Below are positions 51,599 to 60,721 of a DNA stretch of 64,000 nt, piece by piece. A model generated the notes under the pieces. The model did not search any database and was not told the origin of the DNA. It was given only the letters and a program-made list of their open reading frames with translations. The translations under genes were made by a program, and so were the position numbers. The stretch comes from Streptomyces iranensis (lineage in GTDB: Bacteria > Actinomycetota > Actinomycetes > Streptomycetales > Streptomycetaceae), in contig NZ_JAGGLR010000002.1 in assembly GCF_017874715.1 (NCBI RefSeq), positions 62,001 to 126,000 on the forward strand. Reading direction: 5' to 3'. The number at the start of each line of letters is the position of its first letter. The first letter of the stretch is position 1.

Positions 51599-53830
51599 TC
51601 ACCGCCTCGTGGGCGCGGGACGGCCCGCCAGCCGCGGGGTGAAGGTGGCGTGGAAGATGGTCGACGCGGCGCCGACGGCGGCGGCCTCGCGGCTGAGCAC
51701 GGACCGTTCGACATCTACGCGGCGCAGTCGTCTGGCGGTCGGGAAGTCGTTGACGATACGGGAGATCTCGTCCGTGTAGAGGTCGGCGACCCCGTCGGTG
51801 AAGAACGGCCCGCCGAGCACGATCAGATCGATGTCCAGCAGGTCCACCAGGGACAGCGCTCCCCTGCCGATGGCCCCGGCGACGTGGCGCACGGCCTTCC
51901 CGGCCACCGGGTCACCGGCCCCCGCCGCCGCGCTCACCACCCGGTGGGCCGCGCGCGGATCGTGCGCGGCGCGCGGGCCGAGCGCCATGCCGAGCCGGGC
52001 GGCCGTCCCGGGGACGGACACCGGCGGATTGCACTCGGGCAGGATCTCCGGTCTGCCGTCCGCGCCCACCCGTTCCAGGGCGACGGCGCACAGCTGGCCG
52101 AACTCCCCCGCGTTGGCACTGACCCCGCGATGGATGTCGCCGTTGAGGAACAGCCCGGCGCCGACCCCCGTACCCAGGTACAGATACACGAAGTCGCGGG
52201 CGCGCCGGTTGCGCCCGATCCACCGCTCGCCGACGGCCGCGGCCGAGGAGTCCTTCTCCATGACGATGGGGCAGCGGAAGCGGTCCTTGAGCATGTACAG
52301 CAGCGGCACATCCCGCCACACCGACAGCAGCGGCGGGTCGAGGACGGTGCCGGAGGCCACGTCCACGGGGCCGGGGGTGGCCACGCCGATGCCGAGGAAC
52401 CCGCCGGGCCGCACCGCGCCGCCTGCGGCATCCAGCACTCCGCGCCCCAACCGGGCGACGTGGTCCACGAGTTGGTCCGGGCTCGCGGTCTGTGCGACGG
52501 GTTCCGTACGGCTGCGCACGATGGTGCCATCGAGGTCCACCACGACCGCCGTCAGCACCTCGGGGTCGACGTGGATGCCCAGCGCGTGTCCGGCGTCGCC
52601 GCGCAGCCGCACCGGTGTGCGCGGCTTGCCGGAGGTGGCCTGCCGCCGGTCGTCCTCCACCAGGATGCCGCGCCGCAGCAGCGAGCGGCAGATCCGGGAG
52701 ACGGACTGCTGGGTGAGGCCGGTGCGGTGCGAGATCTCGCCGCGGGTGATGGTCCCGGCCAGCCGTACCGCCTCGATGACCACGCACTCGTTGAAGGAGC
52801 CGAGGTCGATCTGGTTGGCGCCGCCCCAGGACTCCCGGCGCTGGTCGCCACCGGCCCGGGAGGCGCCGGCGAAATGCGTGGCGATGGGCTCCCGGAGCCA
52901 GCGCACGGGCGGCCGCTCGCGGTCGGCGCCGGGCCGGTCCGCGTAAGCCCTGAGGGCGGCGGCCAGGTCGAGGTAGACGCGGTGGGAGGACTCCGGGTGC
53001 CGGGTGCAGTCCAGGCCGACCATGGCGCGGAGGAAGGTGCGCCAGGTGGTGCGCGCCGGAAGGGCGTGGTGGACCACCCCGGCGCGCCGCTCGGGCGGTG
53101 GCCCGCCCTTCCCGGTGTCCCACAGGGAGATGGCGTGCAGGGAGGCGCCCGGGTGGCGGCGCCGGGCCTCGCCCAGATACCCGGCCAGCATGCCCTGGCC
53201 ACGCGGGGGATCTGGCGCCGGGGACGGCGGCACCTTCAGCGCGGCCTCCACCGCCGCGTCCACCGCGGCGATCACATCGGCGCCGGGCGAACCGCCGCGG
53301 CGCCGCTCGTGGACGGCCGGGCGGGTGCCCACGAGCAGCAATGCGCGGTGGGTGTCCAGGTACAGGCCGAGCACCCACACCTCGGCCTCCGGGAGCGGGG
53401 GACGGGTGGGCACCACGGGGACGGTGGCGTTGCCGGGCGTCACCCGCCAGCGCCGGCGGATCGCGGCCACGGCCGTGTGACTGTAGCCGAGTTCGCGGGC
53501 GACCGCGCGGGATGCGCCGCCGCCGTCGGGCGCCAGCACCGTACGGGTGATGACCTCGGCCTCGTCGATGATGGCGGGCCGCCCGGGGCGGGGGCGCTCC
53601 CGCAGCCCCGCCATGCCGGAGGCGTCGAACCGCTGCCGCCAGTGGCCCACGGTCTGCCGGGAGACATCGAGCCGCCGGGCGATCTCGGCGTTGCGCAGCC
53701 CCTGGGCGGCGAGGAGGACGACGGCGGCGCGGATGGCGCGCGGCCCGCCCTCCGCGACCCACCGCTTCAGCAGCCCGCGGTCCTCCTCGGGCAGGCCCGT
53801 GGCGTCCGCTTCCTGGTAGGGCGGGGTCAC
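51599..53830 (-). CDS. ROK-family regulator fused to an IS630-transposase-derived N-terminus
   Basis: A 743-residue protein of two origins. Residues 14-130 match the helix-turn-helix start of IS630 transposases (RNAEIARRLDVSRQTVGHWR and ASGMAGLRERPRPGRP). Residues 148-325 keep the IS630 order (VWVLGLYLDTHRALLLV), but the usual catalytic aspartate block CVDEKSQ is replaced by VGTRPAV, so DNA cleavage should be lost. Residues 345-743 are a ROK repressor: winged helix TITRGEISHRTGLTQQSVSR, then VVVDLDGTIVRSR and GDIHRGVSANAGEFGQL. The zinc motif CxCGxxGC of ROK proteins is missing (PECNPPVSVPG instead). GTG overlaps the mannosidase stop by four bases. It likely represses the glycan genes, perhaps using both DNA-binding parts. 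Confidence 0.78.
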   Translation of the reverse strand: MTPPYQEADATGLPEEDRGLLKRWVAEGGPRAIRAAVVLLAAQGLRNAEIARRLDVSRQTVGHWRQRFDASGMAGLRERPRPGRPAIIDEAEVITRTVLAPDGGGASRAVARELGYSHTAVAAIRRRWRVTPGNATVPVVPTRPPLPEAEVWVLGLYLDTHRALLLVGTRPAVHERRRGGSPGADVIAAVDAAVEAALKVPPSPAPDPPRGQGMLAGYLGEARRRHPGASLHAISLWDTGKGGPPPERRAGVVHHALPARTTWRTFLRAMVGLDCTRHPESSHRVYLDLAAALRAYADRPGADRERPPVRWLREPIATHFAGASRAGGDQRRESWGGANQIDLGSFNECVVIEAVRLAGTITRGEISHRTGLTQQSVSRICRSLLRRGILVEDDRRQATSGKPRTPVRLRGDAGHALGIHVDPEVLTAVVVDLDGTIVRSRTEPVAQTASPDQLVDHVARLGRGVLDAAGGAVRPGGFLGIGVATPGPVDVASGTVLDPPLLSVWRDVPLLYMLKDRFRCPIVMEKDSSAAAVGERWIGRNRRARDFVYLYLGTGVGAGLFLNGDIHRGVSANAGEFGQLCAVALERVGADGRPEILPECNPPVSVPGTAARLGMALGPRAAHDPRAAHRVVSAAAGAGDPVAGKAVRHVAGAIGRGALSLVDLLDIDLIVLGGPFFTDGVADLYTDEISRIVNDFPTARRLRRVDVERSVLSREAAAVGAASTIFHATFTPRLAGRPAPTRR

Positions 53831-56800
53831 GACGCCCCGCGGGCCAGCCGGAGGGTCAGGATCTGGAACGGGCGCAGCTCGAGGTCCACCACGCCGTCCG
53901 GGTGCGCCAGTTCGCCGGTGGGGTTCTCCAGGAGGTCGGTCACCTGGACGCGCTCGACGGCGAACCCGGCGGCGAGGGTGGTGCGCACCCGGCCCCCTCG
54001 CGACTCGTAGAGCCGGACCACGACATCGCCGGAGCGGTCGTCGGCGAGCTTGACCGCCTCCACCACGACGCCCGGATCGCCCACCGCGACCAGCGGCGGT
54101 CCGGCGAGCCGGGTGGCGGCCGGGCGCAGCGGGAGGCTGAGGGCATACCCTCCGGCCACCGCGTCGCCGATGTCGGCGCCGGGGCACAGCGCGTAGCGGA
54201 AGCGGTGCCGGCCCCGGTCGGCGTGCGGGTCGGGGCTGTGGGGGCCGCGCAGCAGGGTGAGCCGGAGGGTCGTGGTGGTTCCGCCGTCCTCGCGGGTGCG
54301 GCGGCTGACGTCGTGTCCGTAGGTGGAGTCGGTGAGCAGGGCCGCGCCCCAGCCGTGTTCGCCGACGTGGATCCAGCGGTGTGCCCACGCCTCGAAGCGG
54401 GCGGCGTCCCAGCTGGTGTTCTCATGGGTGGGCCGCTCCACGTGGCCGAACTGGATCTCGGAGGCCACGCGTTCGGCGTGGACGTCCAGGGGCCAGGCGG
54501 CCTTGAGGACGGTGTCCTCCTCCCGCCAGTCGATGTCCGTGTCGACCTCCAGGATCCGGCTGCCCGCGGCCAGGCCGAGGTGCTGCACGACGACGGACCG
54601 GCCGGTGGTGCGCTCCACTCGGACACGGGCCAGCAGCGGGCCCTCGTCGTCGAGGTGGACGGCGGTGGCGGTGTCCAGGTCGCGGTGGACGTTTCGGTAC
54701 TGGGCATCCAGGTTCCAGGCGCTCCAGCGCACCGGATCGTCCGGGTGGAGTTGCAGCAGGTTCCCGGCGCCACCGGGCGCGATGGCCTCCCTGCGGGAGG
54801 CGTGGTCGTACGCGGAGCGGACCAGCCCGTCGGCGTCGATACGGACCGTCAGCGCGCCGTTGTCCAGGACGTATCCGCCTCCCTCGGCGGGCCGTGCGCT
54901 GACCCGTGGCTCATCGGCGGTGTCGGTGCCGAGGACGGCGGCGCCGAGCGCGGGGGCCTGGGCGAGCAGCGCGTACCGGCCGTCGGACAGCTTCTGCGCC
55001 CGGCCGCCGGTGGCGGGCGGTGTGCCGAGGAGGACCACCTCGCGCCGCGCGTGCGGGGCGGCGTTGAGGACGGCGAGGGGTTCGGCCGCGTCCGGCGGCC
55101 CGGCGGCGCGGGCCACGATGCGCTCCAGGCCTCGGTGGATGGCGCGGTAGGTCTGCTCGGCCTGCTGGTGGACCCAGGAGATGGAGGTGCCGGGGAGGAT
55201 GTCGTGGAACTGGTGGAGCAGCACCTGCTTCCACAGCGCGTCGAGCGTCTCGTACGGATAGGGCTCGCCGGTGCGGACGGCCGCGGTCGCCGCCCACAGC
55301 TCGGCCTCGCGCAACAGCGCCTCGCTACGCCGGTTGCCGCGCTTGGTGCGGGCCTGGCTGGTGTAGGTGCCGCGGTGGGTCTCCAGATACAGCTCGCCGC
55401 GCCACACGGGCGCGTCGGGGTACTCCTCGTGCGCCTCGCGGAAGAACTCCGACGGCGTCTGGATCCTGACCCGTGGGGAGCCTTCGAGGTCGGCCAGGCG
55501 CCGGGCCTTCTCCAGCATCTCGCGGGTGGGCCCTCCCCCGCCGTCGCCGAAGCCGAAGGGGGCCAGGGAGCGGGTGCCCGCGCCCTTGTCGGCGTAACGG
55601 GCCACGGCGTGGGCCAGTTCGGCGCCGGACAGGGTGGCGTTGTAGGTGTCCACGGGCGGGAAGTGGGTGAAGATCCGGGTGCCGTCGATCCCCTCCCACC
55701 AGAAGGTGTGGTGGGGCAGCTTGTTGGTCTCGTTCCACGACAGCTTCTGGGTGAGGAACCAGCGGGCGCCCGCGAGCGCGGCCAGCTGCGGATACGCGGC
55801 GGTGTAGCCGAAGGAGTCCGGCAGCCAGACGCCGTCGGTCTCCACGCCGAGCTCCTGGGAGAAGAAGCGGCGGCCGTGGACCAGCTGGCGCGCCAGGGCC
55901 TCACCGCCGGGCAGATTGCCGTCGGCCTCGACCCACATCCCGCCCACCGGCGCCCAGTTGCCCTCGGCCACGGCCTTCTTGATCCGCTCGAAGACGTACG
56001 GCTGGTGGTCGCGCATCCACGCGTATTGCTGCGCGGAGGAGCAGGCGAAGACCAGCTCCGGGTACTCCCCGGCCAGCGAGGCCATTCCGGCGAACGTCCG
56101 GGCGCACTTGCGCACGGTCTCGCGCAGCGGCCACAGCCACGCGGAGTCGATATGCGCGTGTCCCACGGCGGCGATGGTGTGCGCGGAGTCGTGGGCGCGC
56201 CGGTCCAGGACCGGGCGCAGGATCTCGCGGGCCGCCGCGGCGCCCGCGGCGACACGGCGCGGCGGCACGCTGTCCACGGCCCGCTGGAGGGCGCGCAGGA
56301 TCTCGTGGCGGCGCGGCAGACCCAGCGGCAGTTCGCGCATCAGCTCGTCCAGCACCTCCATGTCGTGCAGGAGCTGCCAGACGTCCTCCTCACGCACCAC
56401 GAGATCGGCACGGCGCAGCCGGTACAGGTCGTCCTCGCCCGCGGTGAGCCGGTGGCCGTAGTGGGTGCCGATGCCCGCGCTGCCGACGATGGGCGGATTG
56501 GCGGCGGCCTCGACCAGCAGGCACACGCTCTCGCCGCCGACGGCGCGGGTGGTCAGCGGCACCGAGCGGTGGTGGGGGTGCAGGCCCTCCAGCGGGGTGC
56601 CGTCGGCGGTGTGGACCAGGCCCTCGGCCTGGCCCCCGGGGCCCCGGGAGAGGTCGAAGCCGAGGTCGAACAGCGCCTCCACGCGGCGGCCCGCCCAGCG
56701 CTCGGGGACCGTCGCGGTGGTCCGGAACCAGGTGGTGGACCACGGGCCGCCCCAGCTGCCACCGGTGACGAACGGCCGGTACTCGGCGCGCAGCGCGTCG

Positions 56801-56937
56801 GCCACCGGCACCGGCTCCCCCGGGATGTGCCAGGCGGCGACCTCCAGCGGGACGCGATCGCTGTAGAGCGCCGGGCGCAGGCGCTCGGCGATGAACTTCG
56901 CGATGCGCTCTTCCACGGCGTGGCGGTCGTCGTGCAT
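53827..56937 (-). CDS. GH38 alpha-mannosidase (cytoplasmic)
   Basis: A 1036-residue retaining alpha-mannosidase with no signal peptide. The GH38 metal site and catalytic region are seen in VGHAHIDSAWLWPLRETVRK, GGMWVEADGNLPGGEALARQ and VWLPDSFGYTAAYPQLAAL (the Asp is the likely nucleophile or metal ligand), followed by QFHDILPGTSISWVHQQAEQ and a beta-rich C-terminus. It would trim mannose from imported oligosaccharides. The ATG follows AGGAGGAAGG. A good promoter lies upstream at 56992-57020. The ROK-fusion gene is translationally coupled behind it. Confidence 0.87.
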   Translation of the reverse strand: MHDDRHAVEERIAKFIAERLRPALYSDRVPLEVAAWHIPGEPVPVADALRAEYRPFVTGGSWGGPWSTTWFRTTATVPERWAGRRVEALFDLGFDLSRGPGGQAEGLVHTADGTPLEGLHPHHRSVPLTTRAVGGESVCLLVEAAANPPIVGSAGIGTHYGHRLTAGEDDLYRLRRADLVVREEDVWQLLHDMEVLDELMRELPLGLPRRHEILRALQRAVDSVPPRRVAAGAAAAREILRPVLDRRAHDSAHTIAAVGHAHIDSAWLWPLRETVRKCARTFAGMASLAGEYPELVFACSSAQQYAWMRDHQPYVFERIKKAVAEGNWAPVGGMWVEADGNLPGGEALARQLVHGRRFFSQELGVETDGVWLPDSFGYTAAYPQLAALAGARWFLTQKLSWNETNKLPHHTFWWEGIDGTRIFTHFPPVDTYNATLSGAELAHAVARYADKGAGTRSLAPFGFGDGGGGPTREMLEKARRLADLEGSPRVRIQTPSEFFREAHEEYPDAPVWRGELYLETHRGTYTSQARTKRGNRRSEALLREAELWAATAAVRTGEPYPYETLDALWKQVLLHQFHDILPGTSISWVHQQAEQTYRAIHRGLERIVARAAGPPDAAEPLAVLNAAPHARREVVLLGTPPATGGRAQKLSDGRYALLAQAPALGAAVLGTDTADEPRVSARPAEGGGYVLDNGALTVRIDADGLVRSAYDHASRREAIAPGGAGNLLQLHPDDPVRWSAWNLDAQYRNVHRDLDTATAVHLDDEGPLLARVRVERTTGRSVVVQHLGLAAGSRILEVDTDIDWREEDTVLKAAWPLDVHAERVASEIQFGHVERPTHENTSWDAARFEAWAHRWIHVGEHGWGAALLTDSTYGHDVSRRTREDGGTTTTLRLTLLRGPHSPDPHADRGRHRFRYALCPGADIGDAVAGGYALSLPLRPAATRLAGPPLVAVGDPGVVVEAVKLADDRSGDVVVRLYESRGGRVRTTLAAGFAVERVQVTDLLENPTGELAHPDGVVDLELRPFQILTLRLARGAS

Positions 56938-56991
56938 GTCGGCCCTTCCTCCTGCCCTGCCTGCCTTCCGGGAAAGCGCGTGCGTGCGTTT

Positions 56992-57020
56992 ATGTAAAAC
57001 CATGTGTGTTATTACGTCAA
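56992..57020 (-). promoter_or_regulatory. Promoter of the alpha-mannosidase / ROK operon
   Basis: On the minus strand a -35 TTGACG (57020-57015) and a -10 TTACAT (56997-56992) are exactly 17 bases apart in an AT-rich patch, about 55 bases before the mannosidase ATG. The rest of the 329-base gap holds the terminator described separately and no gene I can support. Confidence 0.65.
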
Positions 57021-57175
57021 CGCTTCGGCCCGAATACCGGCGCATTGCTTTTAACCGCGCCTCCGGCCTGCTGTTTTACTCGGCAAAAGAACGGGTTCGA
57101 CGCCTTGTCAGGAGGAAAATAAGCGGCCTTCCATCGACTGTGTCAGATAAGAGAATTGACATCGGGAGCAGAAAT

Positions 57176-57211
57176 GCGGCGGGGAGGAGTCGGCGTTCTC
57201 CTCCCCGCCGC
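57176..57211 (-). terminator. Strong hairpin terminator after the sugar dehydrogenase gene
   Basis: GCGGCGGGGAGGAG (57176-57189) pairs perfectly over 14 bp with CTCCTCCCCGCCGC (57198-57211) with an eight-base loop. It lies 56 bases beyond the stop of the dehydrogenase and separates it from the mannosidase promoter. Confidence 0.78.
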
Positions 57212-57266
57212 GCGGGCCGTCCGGCGGTTCCCCTCGGGACCTACGGCGCGGCCCTGCCCGTCCGGC

Positions 57267-59726
57267 TCAGCCGGTGGTGAAGGTGAAGTCGTCCAGGTCG
57301 AAGAGGTTGCCCTGGCCGGTGACGCCCTTGAAGACGAAGTAGAGCGTGGTCGTCCCCGAGGGGGCGCCGCCGAGGGTGGCGCTCACGTCCTGGAAGTTCT
57401 CCCAGCCGCCGGTGCCGGGCACGGTCGCGGTGCCCAGCAGGGTCCCGGTCGGGCTGCCCGCGCGGACCTCGATGGTGCCGCCGGGGCCACCGGAGGAGAT
57501 GCGGGCGGTGAGTTTGGTGGCGTTGTCGAGGATGTACGGCTTGAAGGAGATCCAGTCGCCGTTGTCGGTGAAGCCGACCGTCTTGCCGCCGTGTGCCGTG
57601 GAGTGGCTCGCCTGCTCGATGCCCTGGAACGCGGTGTAGTGCTCGGCCTGACGGTGCCCCGGCTGGGTGACGTTCTGGTCGTGGGTGGTCAGCGGGGGCT
57701 GGCCGCCGGCTCCCTTGTCGGTGTACTCGGCGTCGAAGACCCCGAAGATATTGGCGTTCTCGTCGTGTTCGCCGTCCGCCAGCGTCTGCAGGGTGCCCTC
57801 ACAGCCGGTGGCGGAGGTGATGGGGTGGGCGTGGCTGTCGTGTCCGAGCAGATGGGTGATCTTCACCTTGGAGCAGTCGACGGTGCCGTCCTCCGGGTCG
57901 CTGACCTTGATCCGGAAGGGCACCTTGTCGCCGAAGGTGAACAGCCGGCCGTCGCCGGGGAGTTCCAGGGTGACCGTCGGCGCGGTGTTGCCGACGGTGA
58001 TGTGCACGCTCGCCGTACCGGTCAGACCCCCGGGGTCCCTGGCGGTGAGGGTGGCGGTGTAGGTGCCGTTGGCGGTGTACGTATGCGTCGGGTTGGCCTC
58101 GGTGGACTTGGCGCCGTCGCCGAAGTCCCAGCTGTAGCCGATGGCGTCGCCGTCGGGGTCATTTGAGCCCGCCGAGGAGAACTTCACCTGGAGCGGGGCC
58201 TTGCCCGAGGTCTTGTCGCTCGATGCCTGGGCGACCGGCGCCCGGCCTCCGACCACGTTCTCGATGCGGTACAGCGCCGAGTTCGCGTCGCCCGCGCCCC
58301 ATCCGGTGCCGTAGTCCAGGACGTACAGCGCGCCGTCCGGGCCGAAGGCCATGTCCATCACCTGGGTGCCGGTCCAGGGGAAGGCGTTGATGGAGCCGAC
58401 CGTGCCGTCCGCGCCCTGTTCGATGCGCTTGATCCACTTGCGGCCGAACTCCCCCGCGAAGAAGTCGCCGTCGTACTCCTGCGGGAACTTCACCGGCGAG
58501 TTGAGGTTGGCGTCGTAGCGGTAGACCGGTCCGCCCATCGGGGATTCCGAACCGGAGCCGAACTCGGGCACGGATCCGCCGTCGTAGGGGATCCAGGCGG
58601 GCTGGGCCGGGGGCAGATCGGTGAGTCCGGTGTTGTTCGGCGAGGTGTTCTTGGGCGCGGCGCAGTTGAAGGCGGAGCCGGAGGCGCCGGTGGCGAAGTC
58701 GAAGTCGATGTACGGCTGGTTCTTGCCGACGCAGTAGGGCCAGCCGAAGTTGCCCGCCTTGGTGACCCGGGCGAACTCCACCATGCCCTGCGGACCGCGG
58801 GTGGAGTTGGCGTTGCCCGCGTCGGGCCCGTAGTCGCCCACGTACACCACGCCGGTGGCCTTGTCGACGCTCATCCGGAACGGGTTGCGGAAGCCCATCG
58901 CGTAGATCTCGGGGCGGGCCTTGGCGGTGCCGGGGGCGAAGAGGTTGCCCGCCGGGATGTCGTACGAACCGTCCGCCCTGACCTTGATGCGCAGGATCTT
59001 GCCGCGCAGATCGTTGGTGTTGCCCGCACTGCGCTGGGCGTCGAAGGCCGGATTGCGGCTCGCCCGCTCGTCGATGGGCGTATAGCCGTCGGAGGCGAAG
59101 GGGTTGGAGTCGTCGCCGGTCGACAGATACAGATTGCCCTGCGCGTCGAAGTCGATGTCGCCGCCGACGTGGCAGCACATGCCACGGGAGGTCTTGACCT
59201 CCAGCACCGTCTTCTCGCTCGCCCGGTCCAGGGTGCCGTCGGTCTTGAGCACGAAGCGCGAGAGCCGGTTGACGCCGTCGAACCTGGCGAAGTCCGCGGC
59301 CGTGCCGTTCTCCGGGGCGTCACCGGCCGGGGTGTTCAGCGGCGGCGCGTAGTAGAGGTAGATGAAGCGGTTGGCGCTGAAGCCCGGGTCGACCCCGACG
59401 CCCTGCAACCCCTCCTCGTCATGGCTGTACACCGGCAGGGTGCCGGTCACCTTGGTGGTGCCCGCGGCGTCGGTCAGCCGCAGGGTGCCGTCGCGCGAGG
59501 TGTGCAGCACCGAGCGGTCGGGCAGCACGGCCAGCGACATCGGCTCACCCGTCTCGGCCACCCCCTTGGCGAGGGTGACCTGCTGGAACACGGGGGCGGC
59601 GGCCTTCCGGCCGGGGTCGGGCACCGCGTCCGCCGCCGGTGAGGTGAGCGTCAGGGTGGCTCCGGTGAGCAGTGTTCCGGCGAACAGCGCGAGGGATCTG
59701 CGCAGTCTCAGGCGTTTCCTGTGCAC
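57267..59726 (-). CDS. Secreted sugar (sorbosone/glucose-type) dehydrogenase with PKD and CBM6-like domains
   Basis: An 819-residue exported multidomain protein. After the signal (SLALFAGTLLTGATLTLTSP) comes a six-bladed GSDH-type propeller with DEEGLQGVGVDPGFSANRF, GMCCHVGGDIDFDAQGNLYL, RPEIYAMGFRNPFRMSVD and WIKRIEQG. These enzymes oxidise sugars with PQQ. Residues about 500-590 form a PKD domain (YSWDFGDGAKSTEANPTHTY), and the last 140 residues resemble a CBM6-type carbohydrate-binding module. Often a ThuA domain is fused in such proteins; here it is a separate gene at 50607. GTG 59726 has GGAGGA before it. No PQQ synthesis genes are seen nearby. Confidence 0.82.
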   Translation of the reverse strand: MHRKRLRLRRSLALFAGTLLTGATLTLTSPAADAVPDPGRKAAAPVFQQVTLAKGVAETGEPMSLAVLPDRSVLHTSRDGTLRLTDAAGTTKVTGTLPVYSHDEEGLQGVGVDPGFSANRFIYLYYAPPLNTPAGDAPENGTAADFARFDGVNRLSRFVLKTDGTLDRASEKTVLEVKTSRGMCCHVGGDIDFDAQGNLYLSTGDDSNPFASDGYTPIDERASRNPAFDAQRSAGNTNDLRGKILRIKVRADGSYDIPAGNLFAPGTAKARPEIYAMGFRNPFRMSVDKATGVVYVGDYGPDAGNANSTRGPQGMVEFARVTKAGNFGWPYCVGKNQPYIDFDFATGASGSAFNCAAPKNTSPNNTGLTDLPPAQPAWIPYDGGSVPEFGSGSESPMGGPVYRYDANLNSPVKFPQEYDGDFFAGEFGRKWIKRIEQGADGTVGSINAFPWTGTQVMDMAFGPDGALYVLDYGTGWGAGDANSALYRIENVVGGRAPVAQASSDKTSGKAPLQVKFSSAGSNDPDGDAIGYSWDFGDGAKSTEANPTHTYTANGTYTATLTARDPGGLTGTASVHITVGNTAPTVTLELPGDGRLFTFGDKVPFRIKVSDPEDGTVDCSKVKITHLLGHDSHAHPITSATGCEGTLQTLADGEHDENANIFGVFDAEYTDKGAGGQPPLTTHDQNVTQPGHRQAEHYTAFQGIEQASHSTAHGGKTVGFTDNGDWISFKPYILDNATKLTARISSGGPGGTIEVRAGSPTGTLLGTATVPGTGGWENFQDVSATLGGAPSGTTTLYFVFKGVTGQGNLFDLDDFTFTTG

Positions 59727-59850
59727 GGAAGTCCTCCGTATGCGGTGGGGGATACTCGCGGACGTGCTGAGCACAGGCGCGCGCCGCCGCGCCGCGGTAC
59801 GGGCCTTCGGCAGGGTGGAGGGGACCCTTGTGCCCGTACTCGACACCGCC

Positions 59851-60660
59851 CTAGCCGTGGCCCGCCGACGCGGACGGCTCGCCCACGAGGGGCACGGGTT
59901 CGGGACGGGAACATGTGGTGCCGACCGGCAGCGAGGTCCGCTCCCGGGCGGCGTCGAGCAGGGTGAGCATGACGTCCAGGACGTGCCGGGCGAGTTCGGC
60001 GGAGGCCCGGTGCGGACGGCCCGCGCCGAGTGCCCGCGCCATGTCGGCCAGGCCGTACCCCCGGGCGGAGCCCGCGTATCCGGCCGACGGTGCCAGCGGC
60101 TCCCAGGCACCATCGCGCCAGAGCTCCACCGGGCCGTCGAAGGTGTTGGGGTCCGGCACCGACAGCGAGCACTCACTGCCGTGCACTTCGATGCGCGGCA
60201 GCCGGGCCGCGTGCACGTCGAAGCTCATCAGCAGCGTGGTGAGCGCGCCGCCTCGATGCTCCAGGACACCCGTGACATGGGTGTCCACCTCGACCGCGAA
60301 GCGCTCGCCCGCGCGCGGCCCACTGCCGACGCTCCGCTGGGCGCGCGGCCGGGAGGCCGCTCCGGTGACCCGGACCACCGGGCCCAGCAGGTGCACCGGG
60401 GCGGACAGATAGTACGGGCCCATGTCCAGCAGCGGCCCGCCGCCGGGCCGGTAGTAGAACTCCGGGTCGGCGGCCTTGGCGGCGGCCTCGGCGGCGGTCT
60501 CGATGGCGGCCTCAGCGGCTTTGGCCGCGGCCTCCGCGCGGGCCCGGTTGAGGTCGGTCACGGCGGTCAGGCGCAGTCCCGGCAGGCGTGGCAGCGTGTC
60601 CAGACAGGCCCGGCTGATCTTGCCCGCCCCGACCAGCCCTATCCTCAGCGGCTCGCCCAC
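59851..60660 (-). CDS. Gfo/Idh/MocA-family oxidoreductase with internal deletion
   Basis: The 269-residue protein has the N-terminal Rossmann loop (LRIGLVGAGKISRACLDTL) and the C-terminal domain (FYYRPGGGPLLDMGPYYLSA). It is missing about 110-120 residues between them, including the conserved EKP catalytic lysine region. In their place is a low-complexity Ala/Glu/Lys stretch (AAKAAEAAIETAAEAAAKAA). The frame stays open throughout. GTG 60660 has GGGAGGG at good spacing; ATG 60702 is a weaker option. Normal members are about 340-390 residues. It is probably inactive as an NAD-dependent sugar dehydrogenase, unless the window sequence collapses a repeat. Confidence 0.75.
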   Translation of the reverse strand: MGEPLRIGLVGAGKISRACLDTLPRLPGLRLTAVTDLNRARAEAAAKAAEAAIETAAEAAAKAADPEFYYRPGGGPLLDMGPYYLSAPVHLLGPVVRVTGAASRPRAQRSVGSGPRAGERFAVEVDTHVTGVLEHRGGALTTLLMSFDVHAARLPRIEVHGSECSLSVPDPNTFDGPVELWRDGAWEPLAPSAGYAGSARGYGLADMARALGAGRPHRASAELARHVLDVMLTLLDAARERTSLPVGTTCSRPEPVPLVGEPSASAGHG

Positions 60661-60721
60661 AGTGGCCCCCTCCCGGTCAGCGCCCGCGCCTGGCGCGCCC
60701 ATCTGCTCGTCACGTTCGGTG

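Noticed and set aside
51599..53830. A mobile IS630 element
   Set aside because: No terminal inverted repeats or target duplication are seen, catalytic residues appear lost, and the frame continues into a ROK repressor inside an operon.
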